Counted from the first letter of the stretch, positions 18,583 to 27,892 are shown. The stretch is 64,000 bases of DNA from Pseudophaeobacter sp. EL27 (GCF_900313025.1 NZ_OMPQ01000008.1:582482-646481); one strand, 5' to 3'. Numbers and translations are program-made. Notes: a model not told the origin generated them from the sequence alone.

Positions 18583-19114
18583 AGTTGCGCCGGGCAAAAT
18601 CCAGATCATGCGGGTCAGTTTTGCGGCGCTTGCCTTTTTGATCATCTTCTTTCACCTGCTGCCTCTGGACACGCAGGCGCGCAGCTGGGCACCACCGGAT
18701 CTGATCCTCTGCCTCGCCATGGCCTGGTCGCTGCGCCGCCCCGACTATGTCCCGGTGCTGCTTCTTATTCTGGTCCTGTTGATGGCCGATCTGCTGTTTC
18801 ACCGCCCCCCCGGCCTGCAAACGCTGCTGGTGGTGCTGGGCTGCGAATTCCTGCGGTCGCGCTCTCAGCCACATCATGAGACAACCTTTGCAGCCGAGTG
18901 GCTATCGGTGGCGCTGGTGATCACCGTGATCACCCTTCTGAACCGCGTCACCCTTTCCGTCTTTTCCATCCCCCGCGCCCCGCTGAGCTTGTCGGGGATT
19001 GAAATGTTTGCCACAATTGCCACCTATCCTTTGGTGGTACTGTTTAGTCAAACTCTCTTGGGAGTGCGTAAACTCACTGCCGCCGAAGCCGAAATTCTGG
19101 AAGCCCGCAAATGA
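18575..19114 (+). CDS. mreD: rod-shape-determining protein MreD
   Basis: 179-aa polytopic membrane protein with about five helices (first at 12-29, RVSFAALAFLIIFFHLLPL). It belongs to the elongasome and stabilises the MreC-PBP2 assembly. The start ATG at 18575 has GGAG 6 bases upstream and lies inside the end of mreC. The stop overlaps mrdA (ATGA), so mreC, mreD and mrdA are coupled. Confidence 0.9.
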   Translation: MAEVAPGKIQIMRVSFAALAFLIIFFHLLPLDTQARSWAPPDLILCLAMAWSLRRPDYVPVLLLILVLLMADLLFHRPPGLQTLLVVLGCEFLRSRSQPHHETTFAAEWLSVALVITVITLLNRVTLSVFSIPRAPLSLSGIEMFATIATYPLVVLFSQTLLGVRKLTAAEAEILEARK

Positions 19115-21057
19115 GACGCTCTCCCAAAGATCTGGAAGGAGCCCACCGCAAGCTGAGCCGTCGCGCCCTGCTGCTGGGTGGTTTGCAATTGGGATTTGTC
19201 GGCGCCTTGGCGGCGCGCATGCGCTATTTACAGATTGATCAGGCGGATCAGTTCCGCCTGCTGGCCGAGGAAAACCGCATCAATATTCGCCTGCTGGCCC
19301 CTGCGCGCGGCGAGATATTTGACCGCAACGGGCAGACCTTGGCGCATAATTCGCCTTCCTACCGGATCATTCTGGTCCCTGAAGATGCCGGCGACGTTGA
19401 GCAGGTGATCGCCAAGCTCTCGGAGCTGATCACCCTGCCACCAGAAGACATCGAACGGGCCCGCACCGAAATAGGTCGCAACCGTCCTTTCCTGCCCATC
19501 ACCCTCGCGGATCAGCTGAATTGGGAAGATATCTCCAAGGTTGCGGTGAATGCCCCGGCCCTGCCCGGCATCACCCCCGAAGTGGGCCTGACCCGCATCT
19601 ACCCGCAGCTAAGTGATTTTGCCCATGTGGTTGGCTATGTCGGCCCGGTGTCAGACTATGACCTCAACAAGCTGGAAGCCCCCGACCCGATCCTGCGGAT
19701 CCCCCGGTTCCAAATTGGCAAGGTCGGGTTTGAGGCCAAGCGCGAGGATGTACTGCGGGGCACCGCCGGGGCCAAGCGGATTGAGGTAAACGCCGGTGGT
19801 CGGGTGATGCGCGAGCTGGACCGCAAGGAAGGCCAGGCTGGGGCCGATATGCAGCTGGCAGTCGACGCCGATCTGCAAAACTACGCTCAGGCCAGACTTG
19901 GCGGCGAAAGCGCCGCCGTTGTGGTGATGGACTGCGAAAACGGCGATCTGCGGGCCATTGCCTCAGCGCCGAGCTTTGACCCCAACCAGTTTGTGCGCGG
20001 CATCTCGGTGGCGGATTACCGGATGCTGACCGAGGACCCTTATCGTCCGCTCGCCAACAAAACCGTGCAGGGCACCTACCCGCCCGGCTCCACCTTCAAA
20101 ATGGTGACCTCCCTTGCGGCCCTCGAAGAAGGGCTAATCGGCCCCGAGGACACGGTCTATTGCCCCGGTCATCTGGAAGTTTCGGGACGCAAGTTCCACT
20201 GCTGGAAGCGCGGCGGTCATGGTCATGTCGATCTGAATACCGCGCTCAAACAATCCTGTGATGTCTATTACTACGATCTCGCCATCAAAGTTGGCATCGA
20301 CAAAATTTCTGCCATGGCCAAGCGGTTGGGCCTTGGCATTCGCCATGACCTGCCCATGTCAGCTGTGGCCAGTGGGCTGGCGCCCAACCGCGAGTGGAAG
20401 TCACGGGTGAAGGGACAGGACTGGCTGGTAGGCGATACCGTCAATGCCTCCATCGGCCAGGGCTTCATGCTGGCGTCGCCGCTGCAGCTGGCAGTGATGA
20501 CCGCCAGACTGGCCACCGGGCGGGATATATCCCCGCGCCTGATCAAATCCATTGACGGTGTTGAACAGCCCTCCGGCGCGGGTGAAATGCTGGGCATGAA
20601 CGAAAACAACCTGCGTATGATCCGGCGTGGCATGTTTTCGGTCAGCAACGACCGGCGCGGCACCGGCTATCGGTCACGTATCATCGCCGAAGGCATGCGC
20701 ATGGGTGGTAAAAGCGGCACCAGCCAGGTGCGCAACATCACCGCCGCCGAACGCGCCGCCGGCGTGATCAGCAACAAGGACCTGCCCTGGGAACGCCGCG
20801 ACCATGCGCTTTATGTCTGTTTTGCCCCCTTTGATGACCCCAAGTTTGCCGTTTCGGTGATTGTTGAACATGGCGGCGGTGGCTCCAAGGCGGCCGCGCC
20901 GATTGCCCGCGATGTGATGTTGCAGGCGCTTTACAATGGCACCCCGCCGCTGGAGGCCTACCCCAAAGGCGACCGCAGCCGCATCAAGGCGCAACAGGAG
21001 CGGCTGGAACGCGAACGTCTCAAACGTGCCGAAAACCCGGACAGTGACCGCGCATGA
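19111..21057 (+). CDS. mrdA: penicillin-binding protein 2
   Basis: 648-aa class B PBP, the transpeptidase that cross-links new peptidoglycan during elongation. It has an N-terminal membrane anchor (about 19-37), a dimerisation domain, and a transpeptidase domain with Ser327-x-x-Lys330 (GSTFK), the S-x-D motif SCD at 382-384 and KSGT at 533-536. S-x-D replaces S-x-N, as is usual for PBP2. The charged C-terminus is rich in Arg and Glu. Its start overlaps mreD and its stop overlaps rodA, giving stoichiometric synthesis with its partner glycosyltransferase. Confidence 0.96.
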   Translation: MRRSPKDLEGAHRKLSRRALLLGGLQLGFVGALAARMRYLQIDQADQFRLLAEENRINIRLLAPARGEIFDRNGQTLAHNSPSYRIILVPEDAGDVEQVIAKLSELITLPPEDIERARTEIGRNRPFLPITLADQLNWEDISKVAVNAPALPGITPEVGLTRIYPQLSDFAHVVGYVGPVSDYDLNKLEAPDPILRIPRFQIGKVGFEAKREDVLRGTAGAKRIEVNAGGRVMRELDRKEGQAGADMQLAVDADLQNYAQARLGGESAAVVVMDCENGDLRAIASAPSFDPNQFVRGISVADYRMLTEDPYRPLANKTVQGTYPPGSTFKMVTSLAALEEGLIGPEDTVYCPGHLEVSGRKFHCWKRGGHGHVDLNTALKQSCDVYYYDLAIKVGIDKISAMAKRLGLGIRHDLPMSAVASGLAPNREWKSRVKGQDWLVGDTVNASIGQGFMLASPLQLAVMTARLATGRDISPRLIKSIDGVEQPSGAGEMLGMNENNLRMIRRGMFSVSNDRRGTGYRSRIIAEGMRMGGKSGTSQVRNITAAERAAGVISNKDLPWERRDHALYVCFAPFDDPKFAVSVIVEHGGGGSKAAAPIARDVMLQALYNGTPPLEAYPKGDRSRIKAQQERLERERLKRAENPDSDRA

Positions 21058-22193
21058 GCTATCTTGAGTATAACGCCAAATCGACGCCCTCGGGCCTGCA
21101 CAAGATCCTGTATCTGAACTGGCCCCTGACCCTCTTGCTGGCCTCGGTGGCGGGGGTTGGGTTTTTGATGCTCTATTCAGTTGCGGGCGGCTCTTTTTCT
21201 CCCTGGGCGGAGCCTCAGTTCAAACGGTTTTTGCTCGGTATGGGCGTGATGTTGGTGGTGGCCCTGATCCCGATCTGGTTCTGGCGCAACATGTCGATCC
21301 TGGCCTATCTGACCTCCGTTGTCCTGCTCTTGGCGGTTGAGTTCTTTGGCACCGTTGGTATGGGCGCACAGCGCTGGATCGATCTTGGCTTTATGCGCCT
21401 GCAGCCTTCCGAACTGATGAAAATCACCTCGGTGATGTTGTTGGCCGCCTATTACGACTGGCTACCCCCAGAGCGCAGCTCGCGCCCGATCTGGGTTCTG
21501 ATCCCGGTGATGATGATCCTGCTGCCAACCTTTCTGGTGCTGCGCCAACCTGACCTCGGCACCTCGATCCTGCTAATGGCAGCTGGGGGCGGGGTGATGT
21601 TTTTAGCGGGGGTTCACTGGGCTTATTTTGCCGCTGTCATTGCTGCGGGCCTTGGTCTGGTGACTGCTGTCTTTCAAAGTCGCGGCACCGAATGGCAATT
21701 GCTGAAAAACTATCAGTACCTGCGTATCGACACCTTCCTTGACCCCTCGCAGGATCCGCTGGGAGCGGGCTATCACATCACCCAGTCCAAAATCGCCCTG
21801 GGATCTGGAGGATGGTCCGGGCGCGGCTATATGCAGGGCACCCAGTCACGGCTGAACTTCCTGCCGGAAAAACACACCGATTTCATCTTCACCACCCTGG
21901 CCGAGGAGTTTGGCTTCATCGGCGGCCTCACCCTGCTCAGCCTCTATGTGCTGATCATCGTGTTCTGCGTGGTTACCGCCCTGGCGGCCAAGGACCGCTT
22001 TTCCTCTCTGGTCAGCCTCGGCGTCGCCATCACCTTCTTCTTGTTCTTTGCCGTAAACATGTCGATGGTCATGGGGCTGGCCCCGGTGGTCGGCGTGCCT
22101 TTGCCATTGGTCTCCTATGGGGGCTCTGCGATGCTGGTACTGCTGGCCGCCTTTGGCCTGGTCCAGAGCGCCAATATTCATCGCCCGCGCTGA
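21054..22193 (+). CDS. rodA: SEDS peptidoglycan glycosyltransferase RodA
   Basis: 379-aa polytopic membrane protein that polymerises lipid II glycan strands with PBP2. Family stretches include GAQRWIDLGFMRLQPSELMK, RQPDLGTS, and near the end the SYGGSAM motif. The start overlaps mrdA by ATGA. The last 16 bases overlap the 3' end of the convergent LysR gene. It ends the rod-shape operon. Confidence 0.95.
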   Translation: MSYLEYNAKSTPSGLHKILYLNWPLTLLLASVAGVGFLMLYSVAGGSFSPWAEPQFKRFLLGMGVMLVVALIPIWFWRNMSILAYLTSVVLLLAVEFFGTVGMGAQRWIDLGFMRLQPSELMKITSVMLLAAYYDWLPPERSSRPIWVLIPVMMILLPTFLVLRQPDLGTSILLMAAGGGVMFLAGVHWAYFAAVIAAGLGLVTAVFQSRGTEWQLLKNYQYLRIDTFLDPSQDPLGAGYHITQSKIALGSGGWSGRGYMQGTQSRLNFLPEKHTDFIFTTLAEEFGFIGGLTLLSLYVLIIVFCVVTALAAKDRFSSLVSLGVAITFFLFFAVNMSMVMGLAPVVGVPLPLVSYGGSAMLVLLAAFGLVQSANIHRPR

Positions 22194-23062
22194 TCCGCCC
22201 CTGCAACCTGAGTGCCATTGCCCTTTAGGATCTCCAACAGCAGGCTGAGCACCGGCCTGCCGCGATCCCGGCTCCAGCTCAACAGGCCAAGTTCACGGTA
22301 AAGCCCGGCAATCGGCACAAAACGCGCGTTTGCGGCATAGCGATCAAGCGTGGCCCACCTGGGCAGAACCGACCGGCCCAACCCATCCTGCACCAACATT
22401 GCAATACTCTCTAACGCGTCCATCTCCGCCAGAACCTTGGGGCTGCTCTCCTGCACCTGCAGGGCCTGCCAGCAGGCAACACCGCCCCAGGCCTCGCGAC
22501 TATAAAGAATGCAAGGCAACTCCCCTTCCGGCACAGCGCCCCCTCCGGCTTCGGGCAGCAGCCAACCGATCTGTTGTCTTGATATCGGCGTAAACTGCAT
22601 GGTCTTGGGCAGCGTAAACTCCGGCTGTACGATCAGTGCTGCGTCCAAACCTTCTGCTTCGAACTCAGCAAACAGGGCACTGGACGCCCCCGGGATCAAT
22701 TGTAGCTCGACCTGTGGCGCCGCGCTCCGCAGCCCGGCAACCAGATCCTTGGCATGATCGCTGATCACCGTGGAAATGGCTCCCAATCGCAACTGACCTT
22801 GCAGCCCGTCGGCCTGCAACAGACCCTTAAGCGCCGCCTCGTCGCGCAGCAATTGCCGCAACCCCGGCAACAGGCGGCGGCACTCGGGCGTCGGCTGCAT
22901 CACCCGCCCCGCACGCACCAATAGCGACACCCCCAACAGGGCTTCCAATGTGGCAATCCGCTGCGCCACCGCCGAAGGCGTGATACCTCCCATCCGGGCT
23001 GCCGCCGCCAAAGAGCCCGCGTCGATAACCAAAATGAGGCTGCTGACAAATCTTAGATCCAT
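22178..23062 (-). CDS. LysR-family transcriptional regulator
   Basis: 294 aa. The N-terminal helix-turn-helix (residues about 1-60, SLAAAARMGGITPSAVAQRIATLE) is followed by a periplasmic-binding-protein-like effector domain (about 90-290). It is divergent from the VOC/hydroxyacid-reductase pair, 91 bases apart, so it probably controls that pair and itself. Its 3' end overlaps rodA by 16 bases on the opposite strand. The effector is unknown. Confidence 0.88.
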   Translation of the reverse strand: MDLRFVSSLILVIDAGSLAAAARMGGITPSAVAQRIATLEALLGVSLLVRAGRVMQPTPECRRLLPGLRQLLRDEAALKGLLQADGLQGQLRLGAISTVISDHAKDLVAGLRSAAPQVELQLIPGASSALFAEFEAEGLDAALIVQPEFTLPKTMQFTPISRQQIGWLLPEAGGGAVPEGELPCILYSREAWGGVACWQALQVQESSPKVLAEMDALESIAMLVQDGLGRSVLPRWATLDRYAANARFVPIAGLYRELGLLSWSRDRGRPVLSLLLEILKGNGTQVAGADQRGR

Positions 23063-23153
23063 GAGAAAAACTTATGTCTGAACACAGTAAAGCAAGCTAG
23101 GGCTTTCTTTTGTCTTCGCGTAAATCAAGGGCACACAAACAGGAGAACGCGAC

Positions 23154-23564
23154 ATGAGCATCTTTCACCTCGCTTACCATGTAGATGACCTGGACAAGGC
23201 CCGCGCCTTTTACGGCGGCCTGTTGGGCTGCACGGAGGGGCGCAGCACCGAGACCTGGGTCGACTTCAACTTCTTTGGCCACCAGATTTCCCTGCACCTG
23301 GGACCGGTCTTTGCCACCAGAAACACCGGCAAGGTCGGCGACCATATGGTCCCCATGCCCCACCTCGGGGTGATCCTGCCGCAGGAGGAGTGGCAAGTGC
23401 TCGCCGACCAACTGACCGCTGCCGGTCTTGACTTCACCCTGGCGCCAGTGACACGTTTTGCCAATATGCCCGGTGAGCAAAGCACCATGTTTTTCCATGA
23501 CCCAGCCGGTAACCCGATTGAAATCAAAGGCTTCAAAGACATGTCCGGAGTATTTGCCACATGA
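23154..23564 (+). CDS. VOC-superfamily (glyoxalase-like) protein
   Basis: 136 aa. Paired beta-alpha-beta-beta-beta modules of the vicinal oxygen chelate fold: FHLAYHVDDLDKARAFYGGL at the start, and NPIEIKGF carrying the C-terminal metal-ligand Glu. Candidate metal residues are His5 or His9 (FHLAYH), a mid-protein His (ISLHLGP) and the terminal Glu. The family includes glyoxalase I and ring-cleaving dioxygenases. An AGGAG site precedes the ATG. The stop overlaps the reductase gene (ATGA), which suggests a shared 2-oxoacid or glyoxal-type substrate, but this is inference. Confidence 0.82.
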   Translation: MSIFHLAYHVDDLDKARAFYGGLLGCTEGRSTETWVDFNFFGHQISLHLGPVFATRNTGKVGDHMVPMPHLGVILPQEEWQVLADQLTAAGLDFTLAPVTRFANMPGEQSTMFFHDPAGNPIEIKGFKDMSGVFAT

Positions 23565-24487
23565 TCAAGGTTCAGTTTGCCGCCCGCCCGGAACGCTGGG
23601 ACACTTACCAGACCCCACTGCGGGACGCCTTTGCCAAGGCTGGGCTCCAGGTCGATCTGCGCCAGAACCACCCACCGGGTGAGGTGGACTATGTGATTTA
23701 TGCGCCCAATTCCGACCTGCAGGATTTCACAGGCTATACAGCCTGCAAGGCCGTCCTCAGTCTCTGGGCCGGGGTGGAGAAAATCACCGGCAATACGACC
23801 CTCACTCAGCCACTGTGTCGAATGGTGGATCCAGGCCTGACGGCGGGCATGGTGGAATGGGTCACGGGCCATGTCCTGCGCTACCACCTGGACATTGACC
23901 GCAGCCTCAAAACCCAGGACTGCTGGGATCCGGTCGTGCCTCCCCTGGCTCAGGAGCGCCCAGTCACCGTGCTGGGGCTCGGCGCTCTGGGCGCTGCCTG
24001 CGCCACGGCTCTGGCGCAGCTTGGCTTCCCGGTCACCGGCTGGTCTCGCTCCGCAAAATCTCTCGACCAAATAGCCTGCGCACATGGTAGTGACGGTTTC
24101 CAACGCGCCTTGAGCCAGGCCCAAATCCTGGTGCTGCTGCTGCCAGACACGTCAGCAACCGAAAACACGCTTAATGCAGAAACCCTGGCAATGCTGCCCA
24201 GGGGCGCGCGTATCATCAATCCAGGCCGTGGCCCCTTGATAGAGGATACAGCCCTGTTGGCAGCTCTGGACAGCGGCCATATCGCCCATGCCACCCTGGA
24301 TGTCTTCCGTCAGGAACCCCTGCCCCAGGAACACCCCTTTTGGGCACACCCCCATATCACAGTGACACCGCATATCGCCGCCGAAACCCGCCCTCTGACA
24401 GCATCACAGATGATTGCCCAAAACATCCAGCGCCGCGAAACAGGCCTGCCCCTCCTCAATCAAGTCAACCGGGAACTCGGATACTGA
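23561..24487 (+). CDS. D-2-hydroxyacid dehydrogenase, glyoxylate/hydroxypyruvate reductase type
   Basis: 308 aa. The NAD(P)-binding motif GLGALGAACA (about 132-141) is followed by WSRS, typical of NADPH-preferring GhrA-like enzymes. The catalytic Arg is in NPGRGPLIE, the Glu in RQEPLPQEHPFW, and the His in TPHIAAETRP. It should reduce glyoxylate, hydroxypyruvate or a related 2-oxoacid. It is coupled to the VOC gene through ATGA and transcribed away from the LysR regulator. Confidence 0.88.
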   Translation: MIKVQFAARPERWDTYQTPLRDAFAKAGLQVDLRQNHPPGEVDYVIYAPNSDLQDFTGYTACKAVLSLWAGVEKITGNTTLTQPLCRMVDPGLTAGMVEWVTGHVLRYHLDIDRSLKTQDCWDPVVPPLAQERPVTVLGLGALGAACATALAQLGFPVTGWSRSAKSLDQIACAHGSDGFQRALSQAQILVLLLPDTSATENTLNAETLAMLPRGARIINPGRGPLIEDTALLAALDSGHIAHATLDVFRQEPLPQEHPFWAHPHITVTPHIAAETRPLTASQMIAQNIQRRETGLPLLNQVNRELGY

Positions 24488-24532
24488 CCCCCAATTCCCC
24501 AACCACTCTTTATCATCTTTCCAAAAAATATT

Positions 24533-24574
24533 CCGGGGGAGGTCGCAGACCGGGGGCAGCGCCCCCTCCCCCGG
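24533..24574. terminator. terminator-like hairpin between convergent genes
   Basis: CCGGGGGAGG (24533-24542) can pair with CCTCCCCCGG (24565-24574), and a competing inner stem GGGGGC-AGC-GCCCCC sits at 24552-24566. The two folds share bases and exclude each other. It lies between the reductase and M3 peptidase stops; no U-run is present. Confidence 0.5.
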
Positions 24575-24588
24575 CTCAAAATGACAGC

Positions 24589-26604
24589 CTATTCAGCAGC
24601 CAATCCGCGCCCTTTCAACAGGGCCTCCACCCCGGGCAGACGCCCCCGAAACGCAGTATAAAGCTCCGCCGGATCCACTGATCCGCCCCTCGACAGGATA
24701 TGGCGCTCCAAAGCGCGGGCGCGCTCAGGATCAAAGGCACCTCCTGCCTCTTCAAAGGCGGCAAAGGCATCTGCATCCATAACTTCGGACCACATGTAGC
24801 TGTAGTAGCCCGAAGAATAGCCGTCCCCGGAGAAGACATGGGCAAACTGCGGCGTCGCGTGCCGCATTTTGATAGCAGAGGGCATGCCGATCTGTTCCAG
24901 AACCTCCGCCTGTTTTGCCATCACATCCTCAGGCGCCACCCCCTCGTGGAAGGCAAGATCAACCAGCGCCGAGGCGACATATTCAACGGTCTGGAACCCC
25001 ATATCAAAGGTCGAAGCACCAAGCACCTTGGCCAACAACTCCGGCGGCATGGGCGCACCAGTCTCGGCATGGGTGGCAAACTCACTCAGGACCTCGGGCA
25101 CCTCCAGCCAATGTTCATAAAGCTGACTGGGCAGTTCCACAAAATCACGCGCCACCGAGGTGCCGGAAATGCTCTCGTAGCTCACATTCGACAACATCTG
25201 ATGCAGCGCATGGCCAAACTCATGAAACAGGGTGCGGGCGTCATCCCAGGACAAAAGTGCGGGCTCACCCTTGGCGAAGTTGCAGACATTGATCACAATC
25301 GGGTTGGTTGGTTTGGGGAAATTGGCCTGGGCGCGCATCGCGGAACACCAGGCACCAGAGCGTTTGGAACCGCGGGCGAAGTAATCACCAATAAACACCG
25401 CCAGATGTTTGCCGTCGCGGGTGACCTCCCAGGCGCGGCAATCCTCATGATATAGCGGCACCTCCAGCGGGCGGAACTCCAGGCCAAACAGCCGCGTGGC
25501 ACAGGCAAAGCTGGCCTCGATCATCCGGTCCAGCTGCAGATAGGGCTTCAGCTCGGCCTCATCGAGATCATGCTCGGCCTTGCGGCGCTTTTCCGCGTAG
25601 TAGCGCCAATCCCAGGGTTCCAGATCACCGTTGATGCCCTCCTCGTGCATCATCTGCGCCAGAATTTCCGCGTCCCGGTTGGCCCGTGCCACCGCAGGCT
25701 CCCAGACATCCATCAGCAGGCCCCGCACCGCCGAGGGTGTCTTGGCCATCTCGGTTTCAAGTTTGTAGTCGGCAAAGCTGTCATAGCCCAACAGTTCTGC
25801 GCGTTCGGCGCGCAGGGCGAGGATCTCGGCAGCGATCGCCCGATTGTCCGTCTCGCCCCCATTGGCCCCCCGCGCCGTAAAGGCGGCAAAGGCCTTTTGG
25901 CGCAAATCCCGACGCGGCGAGAACTGCAAAAACGGCGTAATGATTGATCGTGACAGGGTCACCACTGGCCCAGCAGCGCCCTTTTCCGCCCCGGCCGCGC
26001 GTGCGGCATCGACCACAAACTCTGGCAGCCCTGCAAGATCCTCCTCACCAAGCTCCATGTGCCAGTCGCGTTCATCCGCCAAAAGGTTCTGGGTGAACTC
26101 CGTGCCCAGAGTGGCAAGCCGTCCCTTGATCTCCTGCATCCGGGTATCAGCGGTCCCTTCCAGTGCTGCACCACCGCGCAGAAATCCACGGTGAGTGATC
26201 ATCAAAACCCGTTGCTGCTCAGAGGTAAGGTCAAGGCTGTCGCGTTGATCCCAGACCTGCTTGATCCGAGCATACAGCGCCTTGTTGGCGGTGATGGTGG
26301 AAAAATGCGCCGCCAGTTTCGGAGAAAACTCCCGCTGCAGCGCCTCGCGCTCGGGATTGCTATCCGCACCTGCCACGGTGAAGAACACCGACAGCACCTG
26401 TTCAAGCGCCGGAACCGGGGTCTCCAGCGCCTCAATCACATTGGCAAAACTCGCCGGGGCTGGATTGTCAGCAATTTTGCCTATCCAGGCCTGGTGCTGT
26501 GCCAGCGCCTGATCCAAAGCCGGCGCAAAATCCGCATCCTTGATCTGATCAAAGGGGGCCAATTCAAAAGCAGTGTCCCAATGGGCCAAGAGGGGGTTTG
26601 TCAT
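24589..26604 (-). CDS. M3-family metallopeptidase (peptidyl-dipeptidase Dcp / oligopeptidase A)
   Basis: 671-aa cytoplasmic zinc peptidase that degrades short peptides. The zinc site LFHEFGHALHQ sits near residue 460. The C-terminal MFSGDGYSSGYYSYMWSEV-type stretch, with its tyrosines that shape the peptide site, is present as VFSGDGYSSGYYSYMWSEVM. The start at 26604 has AAAGGAG 9 bases upstream; the frame before it is not conserved. Dcp and oligopeptidase A cannot be told apart without a tree. It is monocistronic. Confidence 0.9.
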   Translation of the reverse strand: MTNPLLAHWDTAFELAPFDQIKDADFAPALDQALAQHQAWIGKIADNPAPASFANVIEALETPVPALEQVLSVFFTVAGADSNPEREALQREFSPKLAAHFSTITANKALYARIKQVWDQRDSLDLTSEQQRVLMITHRGFLRGGAALEGTADTRMQEIKGRLATLGTEFTQNLLADERDWHMELGEEDLAGLPEFVVDAARAAGAEKGAAGPVVTLSRSIITPFLQFSPRRDLRQKAFAAFTARGANGGETDNRAIAAEILALRAERAELLGYDSFADYKLETEMAKTPSAVRGLLMDVWEPAVARANRDAEILAQMMHEEGINGDLEPWDWRYYAEKRRKAEHDLDEAELKPYLQLDRMIEASFACATRLFGLEFRPLEVPLYHEDCRAWEVTRDGKHLAVFIGDYFARGSKRSGAWCSAMRAQANFPKPTNPIVINVCNFAKGEPALLSWDDARTLFHEFGHALHQMLSNVSYESISGTSVARDFVELPSQLYEHWLEVPEVLSEFATHAETGAPMPPELLAKVLGASTFDMGFQTVEYVASALVDLAFHEGVAPEDVMAKQAEVLEQIGMPSAIKMRHATPQFAHVFSGDGYSSGYYSYMWSEVMDADAFAAFEEAGGAFDPERARALERHILSRGGSVDPAELYTAFRGRLPGVEALLKGRGLAAE

Positions 26605-26704
26605 CGTTGCGTTCTCCTTTGAGAAGAGGCTAGCGATGATGCGCAGCGGCTGCAATCAAGCAAGGGCTTCTCTGGCGTTTCACGACAGCATTTAGCCCCA
26701 CAAA

Positions 26705-26783
26705 GGGAGCTCTCCCGCCAGCGCCAGCTGCATCAAAGATGCCGCCTTGCTGTTGGGCCCGGCCGCGCGCCAAAGCGCGCGGC
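26705..26783 (-). repeat. structured intergenic repeat R1, copy C (reverse orientation)
   Basis: On the minus strand: a 9-bp stem GCCGCGCGC-TTTG-GCGCGCGGC (26783-26762), then a GGGCCCAAC spacer, stem GCATC-TTT-GATGC (26742-26730), and GGCGGGAG. It lies between moeB and the M3 peptidase, both on the minus strand. Same plan as copies at 4011 and 43423. Confidence 0.7.
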
Positions 26784-26845
26784 GCAGGCGTCCAGTCTCA
26801 CCGTTGCGAAGCCTTCCGTTGACCGCTGACAGTTGAAAACAAGGC

Positions 26846-27892
26846 TTAGCCCGGGGCACAGACCGGGCAATCCTCCCGGCGGCTCAGACGGATTTTGCGG
26901 CTTTCGCCATAAAGCGCATCATAGATCAGCAACTCCCCCTGAACTGTGGTGCCCGCCCCGGTCAGCGCCTTGATCGCCTCCAGCGCCATCATTGCACCAA
27001 CCACCCCCGGCAACGGGCCAACAACACCGGCCTCAGAACAGGAAGGGGCCAACCCGGCAGCCGGTGCTTCGGGGAAGATACATTGGTAACAGGGACCGCC
27101 ACTTTTGGGGTGAAACAGGCTCAGCTGGCCTTCCCATTGCGACAGGGCGCCGGAAATCAGCGGCTTGCCTAGTTTCACTGCTGTTTCATTGACGAGATAG
27201 CGGGTCTCAAAATTATCGGTTCCGTCCAGGATCAGGTCAAAATCGGCAAACAGCTCTTCCGCCAAATCTGCGGTCAGCCGCCGATGATAGGGGCGCACCT
27301 CGACATAGGGGTTTTGCGCCCGCATCGCGGCCTCGGCAGAAAAGACCTTTGGCATGCCGATATCCTGATCACGGTGGATCACCTGACGTTGCAGATTGGC
27401 ATTTTCCACCTCGTCATCGTCAATCACGCCGATGGTGCCAACCCCAGCAGCGGCCAGGTATTGCAGTGCTGGTGCACCCAACCCCCCGGCGCCGATCACC
27501 AGGACCTTGGCCTGTTTCAGTTTTTTCTGCCCCGGCCCACCCAGCTCTCGCAGGACGATATGGCGGGCATAACGGTTTAGCTCAGTGTCTGAGAACAGGG
27601 AGGGAGGCTGTGACATGGGGCTGGGGCTGCCTTTTGATTGCGCGCGAAGCTTGAGCCAAGAGATAATCCAGCCATATCCCGCCGCCAAGAGGCCAAATCC
27701 GCCGAGCATCAGCAAGGGTGCCGGCGTGCCCCCGGTGGCTTCGCGCAGGGCGTGGCCCTCAGGCAGGGTCAACTGTAGCGCCAAGACCGTCATAAACAGC
27801 AGCCCCAGAAGGAGCAAACGCAGGGAACGTGGCAGGTGAACCAAACGACCGCCCCACCAGATGAGCCCCGCAAGAAACAGAACAAGAAACAT
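26846..27892 (-). CDS. MoeB/ThiF-family adenylyltransferase with N-terminal membrane domain
   Basis: 348 aa. Residues 1-92 form up to three hydrophobic helices (about 2-13, 24-42, 58-80). From residue 97 on it is an E1-like MoeB/ThiF domain: FSDTELNRYARHIVLRELGG, the ATP loop VIGAGGLGA at 132-140, and two zinc-binding Cys pairs (CYQC and CPVC). Such enzymes adenylate the C-terminal Gly of MoaD or ThiS for molybdopterin or thiazole sulfur transfer. There is no rhodanese domain. An internal ATG at codon 93 would give an ordinary MoeB, but the upstream part is in frame, encodes clean helices, and starts on the dut stop (TGATG), favouring one fused membrane-anchored protein. Confidence 0.82.
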   Translation of the reverse strand: MFLVLFLAGLIWWGGRLVHLPRSLRLLLLGLLFMTVLALQLTLPEGHALREATGGTPAPLLMLGGFGLLAAGYGWIISWLKLRAQSKGSPSPMSQPPSLFSDTELNRYARHIVLRELGGPGQKKLKQAKVLVIGAGGLGAPALQYLAAAGVGTIGVIDDDEVENANLQRQVIHRDQDIGMPKVFSAEAAMRAQNPYVEVRPYHRRLTADLAEELFADFDLILDGTDNFETRYLVNETAVKLGKPLISGALSQWEGQLSLFHPKSGGPCYQCIFPEAPAAGLAPSCSEAGVVGPLPGVVGAMMALEAIKALTGAGTTVQGELLIYDALYGESRKIRLSRREDCPVCAPG

